Virus record (IMG/VR): IMGVR_UViG_3300003690_000092 | Span: 1 to 41,156 of that record | From: a virus | DNA length: 41,156 bases | Direction: 5' to 3' (one strand) | In this document: positions 15,499 to 24,296 of the stretch, piece by piece | How positions within the stretch are numbered: position 1 is the first letter of the stretch | Layout: each line of letters begins with the position of its first letter | Program-made: the position numbers and the translations under genes | The notes under the pieces: model-generated | The model's input: only the letters and a program-made list of their open reading frames with translations | Databases searched by the model: none | What the model was told of the DNA's origin: nothing

Positions 15499-18400
15499 TT
15501 AATCATCGAAAGAAGCTCCTGTATTTGTTATAACAAAGTCAAGTGCAATAAATTCAATTGCGCGAGCGGGCTTTAAGAAGATCTTGGCATACAAAACGTT
15601 TCTATCAATTAGTTCAGGAGTTGTTGTGCTGCTATCAAGGACAACCTTGAAATCTGTTAGTCCCAATCTTGACTGGACGCTTCGCAGGAAAGGATTGGCT
15701 TTGTTTAGGAATCTATCCCAAGTTGCTTGCACATTTTGGTCAAACAAAATCGTAGCTGCCATTCTTGAAATTTCTTTCTTAACATAAATCATTAAGCGGC
15801 GTACATTGACTCTATCAAGTGCCGAAGGGGTTACCTGCAATGTCTTTTGACCAAAGATTACAATACCCTCTGCCGGGAATGTGGCAATTGGATTAATATT
15901 CGCCTCGTAAAGATCGTCACGATCCTTAGAAGTTAATCTTTGTCGAGTTTGAAGTACTGGCAGTCCTGCGGATCCTTCGGTTAAGCCACCGCGAGTAAAG
16001 CCTGCGGGTGCAAACCAAAGTTCGCTGTTCCTTTGTGCGCTTGAGAAGGTTCCCAAGGCAACAATAGAGGGGGGAGCCCAAAGAAGACTGTTGCTATAGT
16101 TATCAAGAATCTGAACCCATGGATAATATACACATCCATAACTTGAATTAATTTTTCTATTCTTTAGATTCGTGACCGCAGTTGAGACGCTTCCGATTCG
16201 GTCGGCAATAGATTGTGTATTTTCTGTGTCTGCCTTATATCCTGAATCAATATCGACAACAGCAAGTGCGTCTCCGCGATTTTCACAGACCTTAATTGCG
16301 TGTGCGGTTAGAGGTTCATACCAAATACCAGGAAGTGACATTAAGTTATATTCTGCAACTTCTGGATCTGCAACCGTATCTACTGCTCTTCTAATTGAGT
16401 AATAGGCATAATTGCTGGTATCTGTGGCATCCGTCATTCCAGAGTTTCTGAATGGCTCTTTTTCTGAGATATCGAGCCCGTCGTATCCTCCGACAACCGG
16501 CACCGTAAAACGGTTATAACCATCATCAAGAATCTGCTGATATGTTCCGCTCACTGCTGTGATGGAGTGGCCACTTATCCGGGAGCCGGAAGCCCAAACA
16601 GCCACGCCTCCATCTTGACCTGGACCCACTGAAGAGCTTAGATCATCGAGGCTAAAGAGATAGGAGTATTCATTGCCGTCCGCCTTGGTAAACGTAGATA
16701 CCGAATAAGGTAGCGGTCTTACTATATCCATGTAGCTTTGCTCGAATTCATTATTAGATGCCTGTGTGGTATCAATGCCGAAATATGCGTCCTTTGGACT
16801 AGAAATGCCGCCATCAGATGCGCTCGCCCTCAGAGGAATTGTTGGGTATTTGGCCAAGCAACTGAATGGGTTCGTGATACCTACAGATAAGAAGTTTGAA
16901 CCAGAATGTGGGTTGGTGATATTGCTGCCACCTCTGACCCAAGTATTACCAGAACCTGTCACAAAGTCCGTGCTGGTGGAATCGGGACCGAAGTTTGTGA
17001 GTAGCTTCCGTGAGGCACTAACAAAAACCCAGTCTGAAAACTTAAGAGGACCATACGAACCAAACGGCAAGGATGCGGCATCGGTAACAGCGGTTTCAAC
17101 ATCTTCATTCATTTCCACACGAACATATATTGATGCATTGGGATAGTCGCCAAAAGTGCGATGTCTTCTTTCAACATCGTCCCATGTAATATATTGATTG
17201 CCAACAACTCTAGAAATATATTTAGAAGAGTTTGGATTCAAATTAACAGAACTAAATCTTTCGAGAACAACAGGGGCATTATCGCTATCTGTTGCGTCTC
17301 TAATTTCTACACTAAAGGAGCCGTAAGGATCGTAATCATTAGAAGTAGACTTAATATCTACAATAGAAACTTTGAGGAGCTTACTTTCGCGCTCTCCGGT
17401 ATCTAATGTATGGAACTTAAATAGAGCCTTTATACGATTTGTATCTGTTATATCGAAGCTTGTGTAGCTTGACTGAAGATCCTGTGAAATAATCCAAGGG
17501 GTCTGTCCCGCCTGGAATCCGTATTTAAAGTTAGATGAGCCAAGAGTACCACTATCGAGCCCCAGGACCGCCGCAAAAGCGTTCCCTGTGGAGGTGCTAG
17601 TAACATACGTGGTGAGATGTCGTTCATATGTTTGTCCAAGCCAATAGGTTTTTTGTTGATCCGATCTTGTAATTGCTGTATTGGTTAAAGTCGGATTCGT
17701 GTTGAAAACCTTTCGAATATACTTTGCAGAGGAGGGGCTAAAATTAAAATTAGTTTCATGTACAACAGTACCACCGGAATTTCTAATAACCGCTCTCCAC
17801 TCATTTGCAGTGGCACCAGCCGAGTTGGGCTCAATAGACAAACCATTGACACCACCACCCGAATCAAGAGATCTGATCAAAACCGCACTGCCTGTTCCTT
17901 GTTTGGGATCACTGGCCATACCGGCTTCGCCGCTTCCCCTGGCGGATCCTGATTGGGTGTGCCCGCTTGACGAAGCGAAGGTGCGAAATGTACCAGAAAG
18001 TTCGATACAGCCTTCGTTTAGATACCAGACTGCTGCTAGAGCGCCTGTAACGCCTGCCGAGGAGTATTGAGTAGTGTTAGGAGCAGCCGCGCCCGATGTT
18101 GGCGCAGAAGCGGAAGGAAAAACAAACAGTCCATATGCACCACCATTGGCGGCAATTCCTTTGGTGTTTAGAGTGGCATCAGTTTCCCAGCCAGCGCGAC
18201 CAGCGCCACCGCCTTGTCCTGCGGATACTCTTGAATCTTGTGCCCCCAAGAGGCGCACCATTGTTAGAGCATTGCTGTTTCTCAAATAAGCTTGTGCTGC
18301 AAACCCAGCGTAAGTGGGAGCGGTATAGTTGCCATCTCGCCAAATATCGCCGCCCTCGCCACCGGCTAAGGGGTTTCCAAAAATCTCAACATATTCAGAA

Positions 18401-18555
18401 AATGACCCAACTTTGACGGGGCGCATTGCTGGACCTTTTTCTGTTCGTCCGATGAGGACTGGCCCCATGTCCGCAGCAACCCGAGGTAATTGAGAATTGT
18501 CGATCTCATTTATAAAAATACCGGGTGAAATAAATTTGAAAGATTTAACTGGCAT
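15499..18555 (-). CDS. gp18: Tail sheath protein (gp18-like)
   Basis: A 1018-aa contractile sheath subunit. The N-terminus shows the usual SPGIFINEID start and a MGPVLIGRTEKGPA segment. The C-terminal 250 residues carry the conserved core, including GIVIFGQKTLQ, a VRRLMIYVKKEISR helix, TWDRFLNKANPFLRSVQ and the final strand EFIALDFVITNTGA that inserts into neighbouring subunits. It is much longer than T4 gp18 (659 aa). The excess is in Ser/Gly/Thr-rich middle domains (about 120-600), probably exposed on the tail surface. Strong ribosome binding site AAGGAGAC. It lies between the gp15-like and tube genes as expected. Confidence 0.93.
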   Translation of the reverse strand: MPVKSFKFISPGIFINEIDNSQLPRVAADMGPVLIGRTEKGPAMRPVKVGSFSEYVEIFGNPLAGGEGGDIWRDGNYTAPTYAGFAAQAYLRNSNALTMVRLLGAQDSRVSAGQGGGAGRAGWETDATLNTKGIAANGGAYGLFVFPSASAPTSGAAAPNTTQYSSAGVTGALAAVWYLNEGCIELSGTFRTFASSSGHTQSGSARGSGEAGMASDPKQGTGSAVLIRSLDSGGGVNGLSIEPNSAGATANEWRAVIRNSGGTVVHETNFNFSPSSAKYIRKVFNTNPTLTNTAITRSDQQKTYWLGQTYERHLTTYVTSTSTGNAFAAVLGLDSGTLGSSNFKYGFQAGQTPWIISQDLQSSYTSFDITDTNRIKALFKFHTLDTGERESKLLKVSIVDIKSTSNDYDPYGSFSVEIRDATDSDNAPVVLERFSSVNLNPNSSKYISRVVGNQYITWDDVERRHRTFGDYPNASIYVRVEMNEDVETAVTDAASLPFGSYGPLKFSDWVFVSASRKLLTNFGPDSTSTDFVTGSGNTWVRGGSNITNPHSGSNFLSVGITNPFSCLAKYPTIPLRASASDGGISSPKDAYFGIDTTQASNNEFEQSYMDIVRPLPYSVSTFTKADGNEYSYLFSLDDLSSSVGPGQDGGVAVWASGSRISGHSITAVSGTYQQILDDGYNRFTVPVVGGYDGLDISEKEPFRNSGMTDATDTSNYAYYSIRRAVDTVADPEVAEYNLMSLPGIWYEPLTAHAIKVCENRGDALAVVDIDSGYKADTENTQSIADRIGSVSTAVTNLKNRKINSSYGCVYYPWVQILDNYSNSLLWAPPSIVALGTFSSAQRNSELWFAPAGFTRGGLTEGSAGLPVLQTRQRLTSKDRDDLYEANINPIATFPAEGIVIFGQKTLQVTPSALDRVNVRRLMIYVKKEISRMAATILFDQNVQATWDRFLNKANPFLRSVQSRLGLTDFKVVLDSSTTTPELIDRNVLYAKIFLKPARAIEFIALDFVITNTGASFDD

Positions 18556-18624
18556 TACGAAGTGTCTCCTTACAGCGCTTCAACATAAATTATTAAGAAT
18601 AGTATATATTCGTATTATCGTAAG

Positions 18625-18631
18625 TAAATAG
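18625..18631 (-). promoter_or_regulatory. CTATTTA motif upstream of sheath gene
   Basis: AACTATTTAC on the minus strand, 70 nt upstream of the sheath start in a 112-nt gap. One of five intergenic copies of CTATTTA in the same orientation. Possible phage late promoter element. Confidence 0.35.
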
Positions 18632-18667
18632 TTAAATAAATGGTGAAAGACCCAAATAACTCAAAAA

Positions 18668-19576
18668 CTAATCTTTGTAAAATGGAACATTTCCACTAAT
18701 ATGTACATTCTCTGGGATGTCACCAAGGATTACATGTTCCCTGCCCATTTTAACTTCGACGGCATTTTCTCTTCTAACAATTTTGGGACGTTCTTCGTTT
18801 TTATTGCCCCCTATTATATACCCAATTACGTTAAATGTAATTTCTGTTTGGTATCCCCTTGCATCCTCCATTAGTGAGGCGGCATTGTTCGTTAAGGTAT
18901 AATTAGGTTCAACAAAAACCTCAAACGTATGACCATCCTGACTAATATTAAAATAGTTTATTCCACCGGGTCTGGTTATAAATGATGTGATAATCTCATT
19001 TACTTGTTGTTGATATTCTGTTTGGAGTAACAGCTTATAATTTATTTCCAAGTAAATGGGAACTGGCATCGTGATAGTTTCATAGACTATCTTTGTATTC
19101 GGTTTGGGAAAATTGCTTTGCTGTGTTGATACTGGTTGAGATCGGCTCAGCAATATTCTCTTGGCATCGGCATTCGCAAAATTAGCAGTTTTATCTTGTT
19201 TAATCACCCTTGCGACAGTCATACTACCACCCTTGTTGTCCGATCTGTTTGGCAAAGATGCATAAAATGCCCCTCTTTTAGTTACATCTTTAGCAATAGA
19301 AATCCGCTCAAGAGACATCATGGGATAAATTAGGAATCCATTTATATCTCGTAGATCTTTATTGTGCTTAATTTGATACGCTCTTTCTGCACCTGTCCAA
19401 ATAAATGGCACCTTTTTCCAGCCCTTGTTGGTACTGCAAAAAGGATTAATATTTTCGTTAATATGTTTAAAAAGGGCACGATCAATAGTCTCTATAGTAG
19501 AGGGCATAAAAGAAATTTCTTGCAAAGGTGCAAGCTCGGTTCTTCTTGGGTGCTTTCTTGGATCATCAAGTGGCAT
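18668..19576 (-). CDS. gp15: gp15-like tail terminator / sheath stabiliser
   Basis: A 302-aa protein following the order of T4 gp15: VPFIWTGAERAYQIKHN (about 56-72), IYPMMSLERISIAKD (about 83-97), then IVYETITMPVPIYLEINYKL (about 163-182) with a following TEYQQQVNEIITSF helix, and a YQTEITFNVIGYIIG strand (about 242-256). T4 gp15 closes the head-proximal end of the tail and stabilises the sheath. The gene lies in the gp13-gp14-gp15-gp18 order used for the T4 neck. It overlaps the gp14-like gene by 11 nt. A C-terminal extension of 45 residues follows the last strand. Confidence 0.8.
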   Translation of the reverse strand: MPLDDPRKHPRRTELAPLQEISFMPSTIETIDRALFKHINENINPFCSTNKGWKKVPFIWTGAERAYQIKHNKDLRDINGFLIYPMMSLERISIAKDVTKRGAFYASLPNRSDNKGGSMTVARVIKQDKTANFANADAKRILLSRSQPVSTQQSNFPKPNTKIVYETITMPVPIYLEINYKLLLQTEYQQQVNEIITSFITRPGGINYFNISQDGHTFEVFVEPNYTLTNNAASLMEDARGYQTEITFNVIGYIIGGNKNEERPKIVRRENAVEVKMGREHVILGDIPENVHISGNVPFYKD

Positions 19577-20057
19577 CGAATAGTCCCTCTCGCGAATATG
19601 TACAAGTGGCTATGACTTCAAATTTGTGATCAATTTGTCCAAATAATTGTCTTGCCCATGCAACAGTTGTGATCTCGTAAAAATAATCGCCATACAATAC
19701 AAAATCACCTTCTCTAACATATAGATCTTGATCATCAGTTAGCCTTCTTTTGTGGAAATAAATTGTAATCGTGTTTGATTTGTCAACTCCAACGTGTTCA
19801 TCGGTTTTTGTTTCCGTGCTTTGGTAATCAACAAGTGCATACACTCTTATCGGTGGGAGAAATGATTTCTCTATAGCCTCACCATATAGATCGTTATAGT
19901 TTGTGGTAGTTTGATCTATCGGATAATATACAACCTGTTGTCCAATAACTCGCTCAATAAGCTCGTCGTTTACTTGTTTTACTAAGTTTCTTTCTTTTTC
20001 TCCAAAAAACAATGGAGGAGGAGGATTCTTAGGCTGTGACCATTTATTGTTTGCCAT
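19566..20057 (-). CDS. gp14: gp14-like neck protein
   Basis: A 163-aa head completion protein. The NLVKQVNDELIERVIGQQV helix (about 24-42), VYYPID strand, and NDLYGEAIEKSF segment (about 55-66) match the T4 gp14 arrangement. A beta-rich second half follows (VREGDFVLYGDYFYEITTV, about 118-136). T4 gp14 forms the neck with gp13 and receives the tail. It is shorter than T4 gp14 (256 aa). It lies between gp13-like and gp15-like genes, with a ribosome binding site in the 10-nt gap. Confidence 0.75.
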   Translation of the reverse strand: MANNKWSQPKNPPPPLFFGEKERNLVKQVNDELIERVIGQQVVYYPIDQTTTNYNDLYGEAIEKSFLPPIRVYALVDYQSTETKTDEHVGVDKSNTITIYFHKRRLTDDQDLYVREGDFVLYGDYFYEITTVAWARQLFGQIDHKFEVIATCTYSREGLFDAT

Positions 20058-20067
20058 CTATCTCCTT

Positions 20068-21387
20068 CTACCCAACAAAAATGCCTGCTGGGATAATCTG
20101 ATTGACTCGACTAGCAGACTCAACAATGGTCGCGTCAGATTCAACCAGAGATTGATAAGTGAGTTCGTCAAGTACTTCTCTTAGCTCCGTTCTTAATTTA
20201 TCTTGATCTTCTCGGGCTTCAGTGATTAATGCTGGTCCATTTAATGTCACCGATTCTCCTGGTATGGGGACGGTGGCAAATTTGGAGCGAACTTGTCCCA
20301 ATGTTTCTTTTGAAAGAGCTAAGGTAAATCTTCTAATCCATTGTTTTCCAATTGAATTAATATTTTCATATGGAATATTGGCAAATGGTAGCGTATTCAT
20401 ATTGTTAACGCCCTCAGTTCCAATTGTTCTGTCATAGGTTTGTGACCACGCATCGTCTTCAACTCTAAAATTAACCCAATAATAAGCTGGTCCCGACGAG
20501 ACTGAGTTTGGAAATATTCTTAGTTTATTGTTTTTAATTTCATAAGAATAATGTGAATTTCTTGTATATATGGCATCTTCAAATTGCATTGCTTGCGCTT
20601 TGTTTTGCCAAACTGGTATTATTTGAAACGTTGAATCATCTGCATATTGTCCATAGTTTGCCAAATTACCAACAGTATTCAAGCCGCCATAATACCCGAA
20701 AAATCTCCACATTGCACTTGGGGTCTTATAATATACTTTATCAATAATAACTTTTTTATTTCCGATGTTTGCATATGGCACTGGATCCCCCGTCGCAGCG
20801 TCTTCATTATCTGATGAAGCACTAGAAATTATTTGTTGTAAATCATAATCTTGCCGACCGGCAGTTGAAGCAAAAGAAGCAGAATAAATTGTAGTTGAGC
20901 CGCCGATGCCAGCCTGGACCGAGACGGCATCCGAAACTCGCTCTGAATATTGAAGAGTAAACTTTGGATATTTTAGGGAAATCTGATCGCCCTTGAGACT
21001 TGAGGAAAGTTCCCCTGATTTGAATTCCCCGTCATGATTAAATGTTCCGGTTGAATTTCCTAAAAGATTTGATAATACATTTTTTGATTGATGCAAATTA
21101 ACAATATAAGAATATTCTAAACATGCTTCTTCATATCCTGCATAAACACTTCCCGTAGTGAGTTCAATATCAAGAATATCTCCACCGAGTTTTTGGTAAG
21201 TGTATGCAACCTGATCAACTGCGCCAGATACAAAATCAGCAGAGGCAGTATAAACACCAATTGGACAATGTGTGGCCACTTGAGAAGTGGTCGGATCATT
21301 TCCGGTATGATTAAGATGTGTCGAACCAGATGCTGGGAGCACAACTGCACTAAAAGAGCTAGCTGGTGAAAGTTTGGGGATCGCCAT
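20068..21387 (-). CDS. gp13: gp13-like neck protein
   Basis: A 439-aa neck protein. The recognisable part is the C-terminal region: IGKQWIRRFTLALSKETLGQ (about 331-350), VPIPGESVTLNGPALI (about 356-371) and the helix DKLRTELREVLDEL, as in T4 gp13. The N-terminal part includes YTYQKLGGDILDIELT (about 63-78) and YEEACLEYSYIVN, also typical of the family. It is longer than T4 gp13 (309 aa). It starts the neck and tail unit after the strong gp23 terminator and has GAGGAGG upstream. Confidence 0.82.
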   Translation of the reverse strand: MAIPKLSPASSFSAVVLPASGSTHLNHTGNDPTTSQVATHCPIGVYTASADFVSGAVDQVAYTYQKLGGDILDIELTTGSVYAGYEEACLEYSYIVNLHQSKNVLSNLLGNSTGTFNHDGEFKSGELSSSLKGDQISLKYPKFTLQYSERVSDAVSVQAGIGGSTTIYSASFASTAGRQDYDLQQIISSASSDNEDAATGDPVPYANIGNKKVIIDKVYYKTPSAMWRFFGYYGGLNTVGNLANYGQYADDSTFQIIPVWQNKAQAMQFEDAIYTRNSHYSYEIKNNKLRIFPNSVSSGPAYYWVNFRVEDDAWSQTYDRTIGTEGVNNMNTLPFANIPYENINSIGKQWIRRFTLALSKETLGQVRSKFATVPIPGESVTLNGPALITEAREDQDKLRTELREVLDELTYQSLVESDATIVESASRVNQIIPAGIFVG

Positions 21388-21408
21388 TACATATAAACCT
21401 CCTCAACT

Positions 21409-21415
21409 TAAATAG
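21409..21415 (-). promoter_or_regulatory. CTATTTA motif upstream of gp13-like gene
   Basis: CAACTATTTAAGTTG (21403-21417) is a CTATTTA motif flanked by CAACT/AGTTG arms, 22 nt upstream of the gp13-like start and just after the gp23 terminator. Candidate late promoter for the neck and tail unit. Confidence 0.4.
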
Positions 21416-21420
21416 TTGAA

Positions 21421-21460
21421 CGATAAAAGAAAACCCTCGCCATTTACATGACGAGGGAAT
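21421..21460 (-). terminator. Strong terminator after major capsid gene
   Basis: A 6-bp GC-rich stem CCCTCG/CGAGGG (21434-21439 with 21452-21457), extended inside by CAT/ATG pairing, is followed on the minus strand by TTTTCTTTT. It ends the head gene unit. Confidence 0.85.
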
Positions 21461-21490
21461 TCTTTTTGCGCTATTGTTTATTTTGCTCTA

Positions 21491-21616
21491 TTAAACGAGG
21501 TCAACAACAATAACTAGTCCATACATATCAGGACGAACCATCTTCTTACCGTAGCGCGTCATGACTCCCTTGCGGGGCACGAAGTCTTCGGTTCCGAAGA
21601 TAGTAGGCGTGACTTG
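21491..21616 (-). pseudogene. Displaced C-terminus of the major capsid protein
   Basis: In the -1 frame relative to the capsid gene this stretch encodes 41 residues ending at a TAA. It contains QVTPTIFGTEDF, PRKGVMTRYGKKM and RPDMYGLVIVVDLV, which is the normal end of gp23-family proteins. The capsid frame instead leaves it and stops at 21559. The usual Leu-Glu-x-Gly-Tyr-x-Tyr-Ala-Pro-Tyr-Val-Pro segment between the two parts is missing. A short deletion plus frameshift near 21616-21622, natural or from assembly, explains both. Confidence 0.85.
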
Positions 21617-23247
21617 TAAGAACCACCCTTGCGTCCGACGAGAACGACGTTACGCGGGAAGTAGGGATCTACATAGACATCCCATTTCTTGGAAAGTGCG
21701 CCAGTCTTGACAGCACCAACAGTACCTCTGTCTGCATCACCAGTGACTTGAGCACGGAATCCAGCAGTGAACTCAAGAACGTTGGCAACTTCAGGTCCGA
21801 CGACGATGAAGTTAGCCCCTCCTCTTAAGGTCTTGCGATGAATCTGTGCGGACACATCATTGATTGTCTCAACAAGAGTCTCATACCACTCAGAAACAGT
21901 ACCAGTAAAGTCTGGAGTTGCTGTAGTAGCACCTTGCTCCTGACCGGTGAGCCTGTTTACAAAGCGACCAGCCGCACGCGACCAGTAGTATGTACCAGCA
22001 GTAGCACCGACAACCAAGTCGTTAAGAATCTCACGATCAATCTCAAGAGCAATTTGCTCAGAGAGAATCGACGTAAGCTCAACTTCTGCATCCAAATTGT
22101 GATAGGCGTTAAGATCCTGTCCCAATTCAGGTGTCCACTTGGCTTTGAGCTTCTTGGTCATCGCTGTAATGCTTACAGAGTCAACCTTGATGTCAATCTC
22201 GGGAATGACACCAGCCGTCTGACCGACGGAGGCTGCTGCCTGCTCAGCACCCCAAAGCTGCTTACCGATAACAGAGCCAATAACACCACCTGCACCGAAG
22301 TCATCTGTCGCTGCAAATTCGTAGTCCAGGTCATCCGTATTGACAGCATATGACGCGGACAATGCTGCAATTGTTCGAGTATCAGATGCTACGAAAACCA
22401 AAAGGTGAGTTTTTGCGTCACCGGGCTTCCACACGCCACTGTTGGCATTAGATCCTGACCACTGGGTCAGACGACGAACCTGTTCGGGCTGGTATGATGC
22501 TGAAATACTGATAAAATCATCGGTATTTAACTGATCAAGACTCGTGAGAGCGACCCTCTGAATAAGCACGTTGGTTGTTCCAGAAGTGAAGTCTGGGTCG
22601 TACCGACAAAGCCTATCGAAGAGTCCACCCGCCATAGCCACGCCTGCAAGTGAGGTACCATTGTCTGGAGCCCAGGCACGACCTTCGCCCACCTTGGATC
22701 CACCGCCCCCGAACGTTCCAGAAGCAACGTTTTGGACTGCAATGTCCGTTGCTGATCCTGTTGGTGAAGAATAACCTTGATTCAAGTTATAAAAGCTATC
22801 TTCTGCGTTCTCGCCGGAAAGCGAAACACCACCAGTAATTTCAGCACCAACCTTGCCGCCACCATACAAAGATTCACCAGATTCGTATCCTAGACGATTA
22901 CCAGTATCGCTAGATACAGTGAAATCAAGGAAGAAAATGAGTCCAGTTGGTAAGCTCATTGGTTGTACGCTAACGATATCGTTAGCGACTAGCCCACCGA
23001 ATACACGGCGGACAATTGGAAATGCGACGGCAGCGAAGCCTTCAACATCGCCAGAAGCCATAGCAGAAGTTTCACGAAGAAGCTCCTTGGCTTGGTTTTC
23101 AAGAAGACGAGCCATGCTGTTCTTCTTGCGGTCATTATCAATACCCTCTAAAAGTCCAGTGCGCTCCCACTTGTTTAAGAGTGCAGTACCTTCCTTTGAA
23201 AGATTCCTATCGACAATGCCTTCAGTTAGTTTGTTTAAAACGGACAT
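21559..23247 (-). CDS. gp23: Major capsid protein (gp23-like), 3' end disrupted
   Basis: A 562-aa T4 gp23-type capsid protein. After a scaffolding-linked N-terminus, the conserved segment VEGFAAVAFPIVRRVFGGL (68-86) leads to SVQPMSLPTGLIFFLDF. LRE at 57-59 fits the gp21 cleavage rule (Leu/Ile-x-Glu), so mature protein probably starts at Thr60. A Gly/Ser-rich insertion follows. The C-terminal domain continues normally to DPYFPRNVVLVGRKGGSY. The last 17 residues after SY are out of frame and unlike the family, because the true C-terminus lies in the -1 frame down to 21491. Start ATG 23247 overlaps the gp22 stop as TAATG, with GGAGG upstream. As written the protein would probably not assemble. 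Confidence 0.9.
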   Translation of the reverse strand: MSVLNKLTEGIVDRNLSKEGTALLNKWERTGLLEGIDNDRKKNSMARLLENQAKELLRETSAMASGDVEGFAAVAFPIVRRVFGGLVANDIVSVQPMSLPTGLIFFLDFTVSSDTGNRLGYESGESLYGGGKVGAEITGGVSLSGENAEDSFYNLNQGYSSPTGSATDIAVQNVASGTFGGGGSKVGEGRAWAPDNGTSLAGVAMAGGLFDRLCRYDPDFTSGTTNVLIQRVALTSLDQLNTDDFISISASYQPEQVRRLTQWSGSNANSGVWKPGDAKTHLLVFVASDTRTIAALSASYAVNTDDLDYEFAATDDFGAGGVIGSVIGKQLWGAEQAAASVGQTAGVIPEIDIKVDSVSITAMTKKLKAKWTPELGQDLNAYHNLDAEVELTSILSEQIALEIDREILNDLVVGATAGTYYWSRAAGRFVNRLTGQEQGATTATPDFTGTVSEWYETLVETINDVSAQIHRKTLRGGANFIVVGPEVANVLEFTAGFRAQVTGDADRGTVGAVKTGALSKKWDVYVDPYFPRNVVLVGRKGGSYKSRLLSSEPKTSCPARES

Positions 23248-24209
23248 TATTTATTACCTCCTTTAATGCCTGCTAATGCCTTCATCCGATCAAAATACGG
23301 ATTTTGGGCATGAACTTCCCTTCTTCGGGGAAGTGTTGGCGACGGTCTTTCAACTGCTTCACGAAGTGATTGTGGAGATTTTATGTTTCTAATATCTCCC
23401 ACTGCGTTTTGAAGAGTTTCATAAATAACCTTCGCTTCTTCAACTGAATCGGCGTTTGAAATAGACTCGACAATTCTTTTCTTTTGTCGCTCATTCAAGG
23501 AGGTGCTATTTAAAACACGATTAGTATAAAGTAAACGAGCGTTGGAAAGATTAACTTCTTCCAATCGCTCCTTAAGATGTAAAACTGTTTTGTGGAGATT
23601 TGACTTCGCTTTGCGAAGAGCGTTCAATTGCTCCGTATATGTATTAAGCTCTTTTCTGGCTTTTTCGAGTGCCTCATGTTCTTCGGCAAGCTCATCGTCT
23701 TTTAGGGATGCAAGTTGTGCTTTTTGTCCCTCAAGGTTTCTTGCTGTGGGTGTTGCTCGACCGCCTGGACCTTGATCGGGGGCAGAAACATCTACTCTCA
23801 ACTCTTCGGCTAGGGCATCAAGTATGGCTTGATCAAGCTCGATCTCTTCGTCAATTTCCCCTTGCTCGGTCCCTTCCTCGATCTCTTCTTCAAGATCTTC
23901 TGCGAGTTCTTCGTGAGTTTCTTCAGCAACTGTGGATCCTTCTTCATCCAGAGCGCGTTCTAAAGCTTCAAGATCTAAACGTACCATAATTGGCTCATCA
24001 CCTTCTTCAACGGCATAGGGAACGTCTTTTGAAACAGGGCTTTCCTCTTGGGGCTCTTCCTCAAATTCGTCTTCATGTTCTAAAAGTGACTCAACTGCCA
24101 CCTTGACTTCAGATGAATATTTTTCAATAATCGTCGCTTCAGCATTTTTAATTGCTGCTTCTTTTAGCGCTTCGGCATCAACTATCGCTTGTTCAAGCAA
24201 CGTAGACAT
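23247..24209 (-). CDS. gp22: Prohead scaffold core protein (gp22-like)
   Basis: A 320-aa, very acidic, helical protein directly upstream of the capsid gene, the T4 gp22 position. The N-terminal helix (VDAEALKEAAIKNAEA) is followed by a Glu-rich stretch (45-140) and a long coiled coil (about 160-225). A segment with NERQKKRIVESISN precedes SVEEAKVIYETLQNAV, a pattern usual near the end of gp22 relatives. The C-terminus ends in DRMKALAGIKGG. The scaffold shapes the prohead and is degraded by gp21. Its stop codon overlaps the capsid start codon, giving translational coupling. Confidence 0.88.
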   Translation of the reverse strand: MSTLLEQAIVDAEALKEAAIKNAEATIIEKYSSEVKVAVESLLEHEDEFEEEPQEESPVSKDVPYAVEEGDEPIMVRLDLEALERALDEEGSTVAEETHEELAEDLEEEIEEGTEQGEIDEEIELDQAILDALAEELRVDVSAPDQGPGGRATPTARNLEGQKAQLASLKDDELAEEHEALEKARKELNTYTEQLNALRKAKSNLHKTVLHLKERLEEVNLSNARLLYTNRVLNSTSLNERQKKRIVESISNADSVEEAKVIYETLQNAVGDIRNIKSPQSLREAVERPSPTLPRRREVHAQNPYFDRMKALAGIKGGNK

Positions 24210-24242
24210 ATATACACTCCATTAAAGACATTTAGTCACAAA

Positions 24243-24249
24243 TAAATAG
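24243..24249 (-). promoter_or_regulatory. CTATTTA motif upstream of gp22-like gene
   Basis: CACTATTTATTTG on the minus strand, 34 nt upstream of the scaffold start in an 87-nt gap. Spacing would suit a late promoter for the scaffold and capsid genes. Confidence 0.4.
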
Positions 24250-24296
24250 TGTCTTAAAACTGAAAATGACCGATTATCTTTATTCACTTCATCGTC

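Noticed and set aside
17681-18070. Plus-strand open frame of 129 codons inside the sheath gene
   Set aside because: It lies antisense to a confidently identified gene and shows no ribosome binding site or recognisable protein pattern. The same holds for all other plus-strand frames, such as 22853-23266 and 21838-22353.
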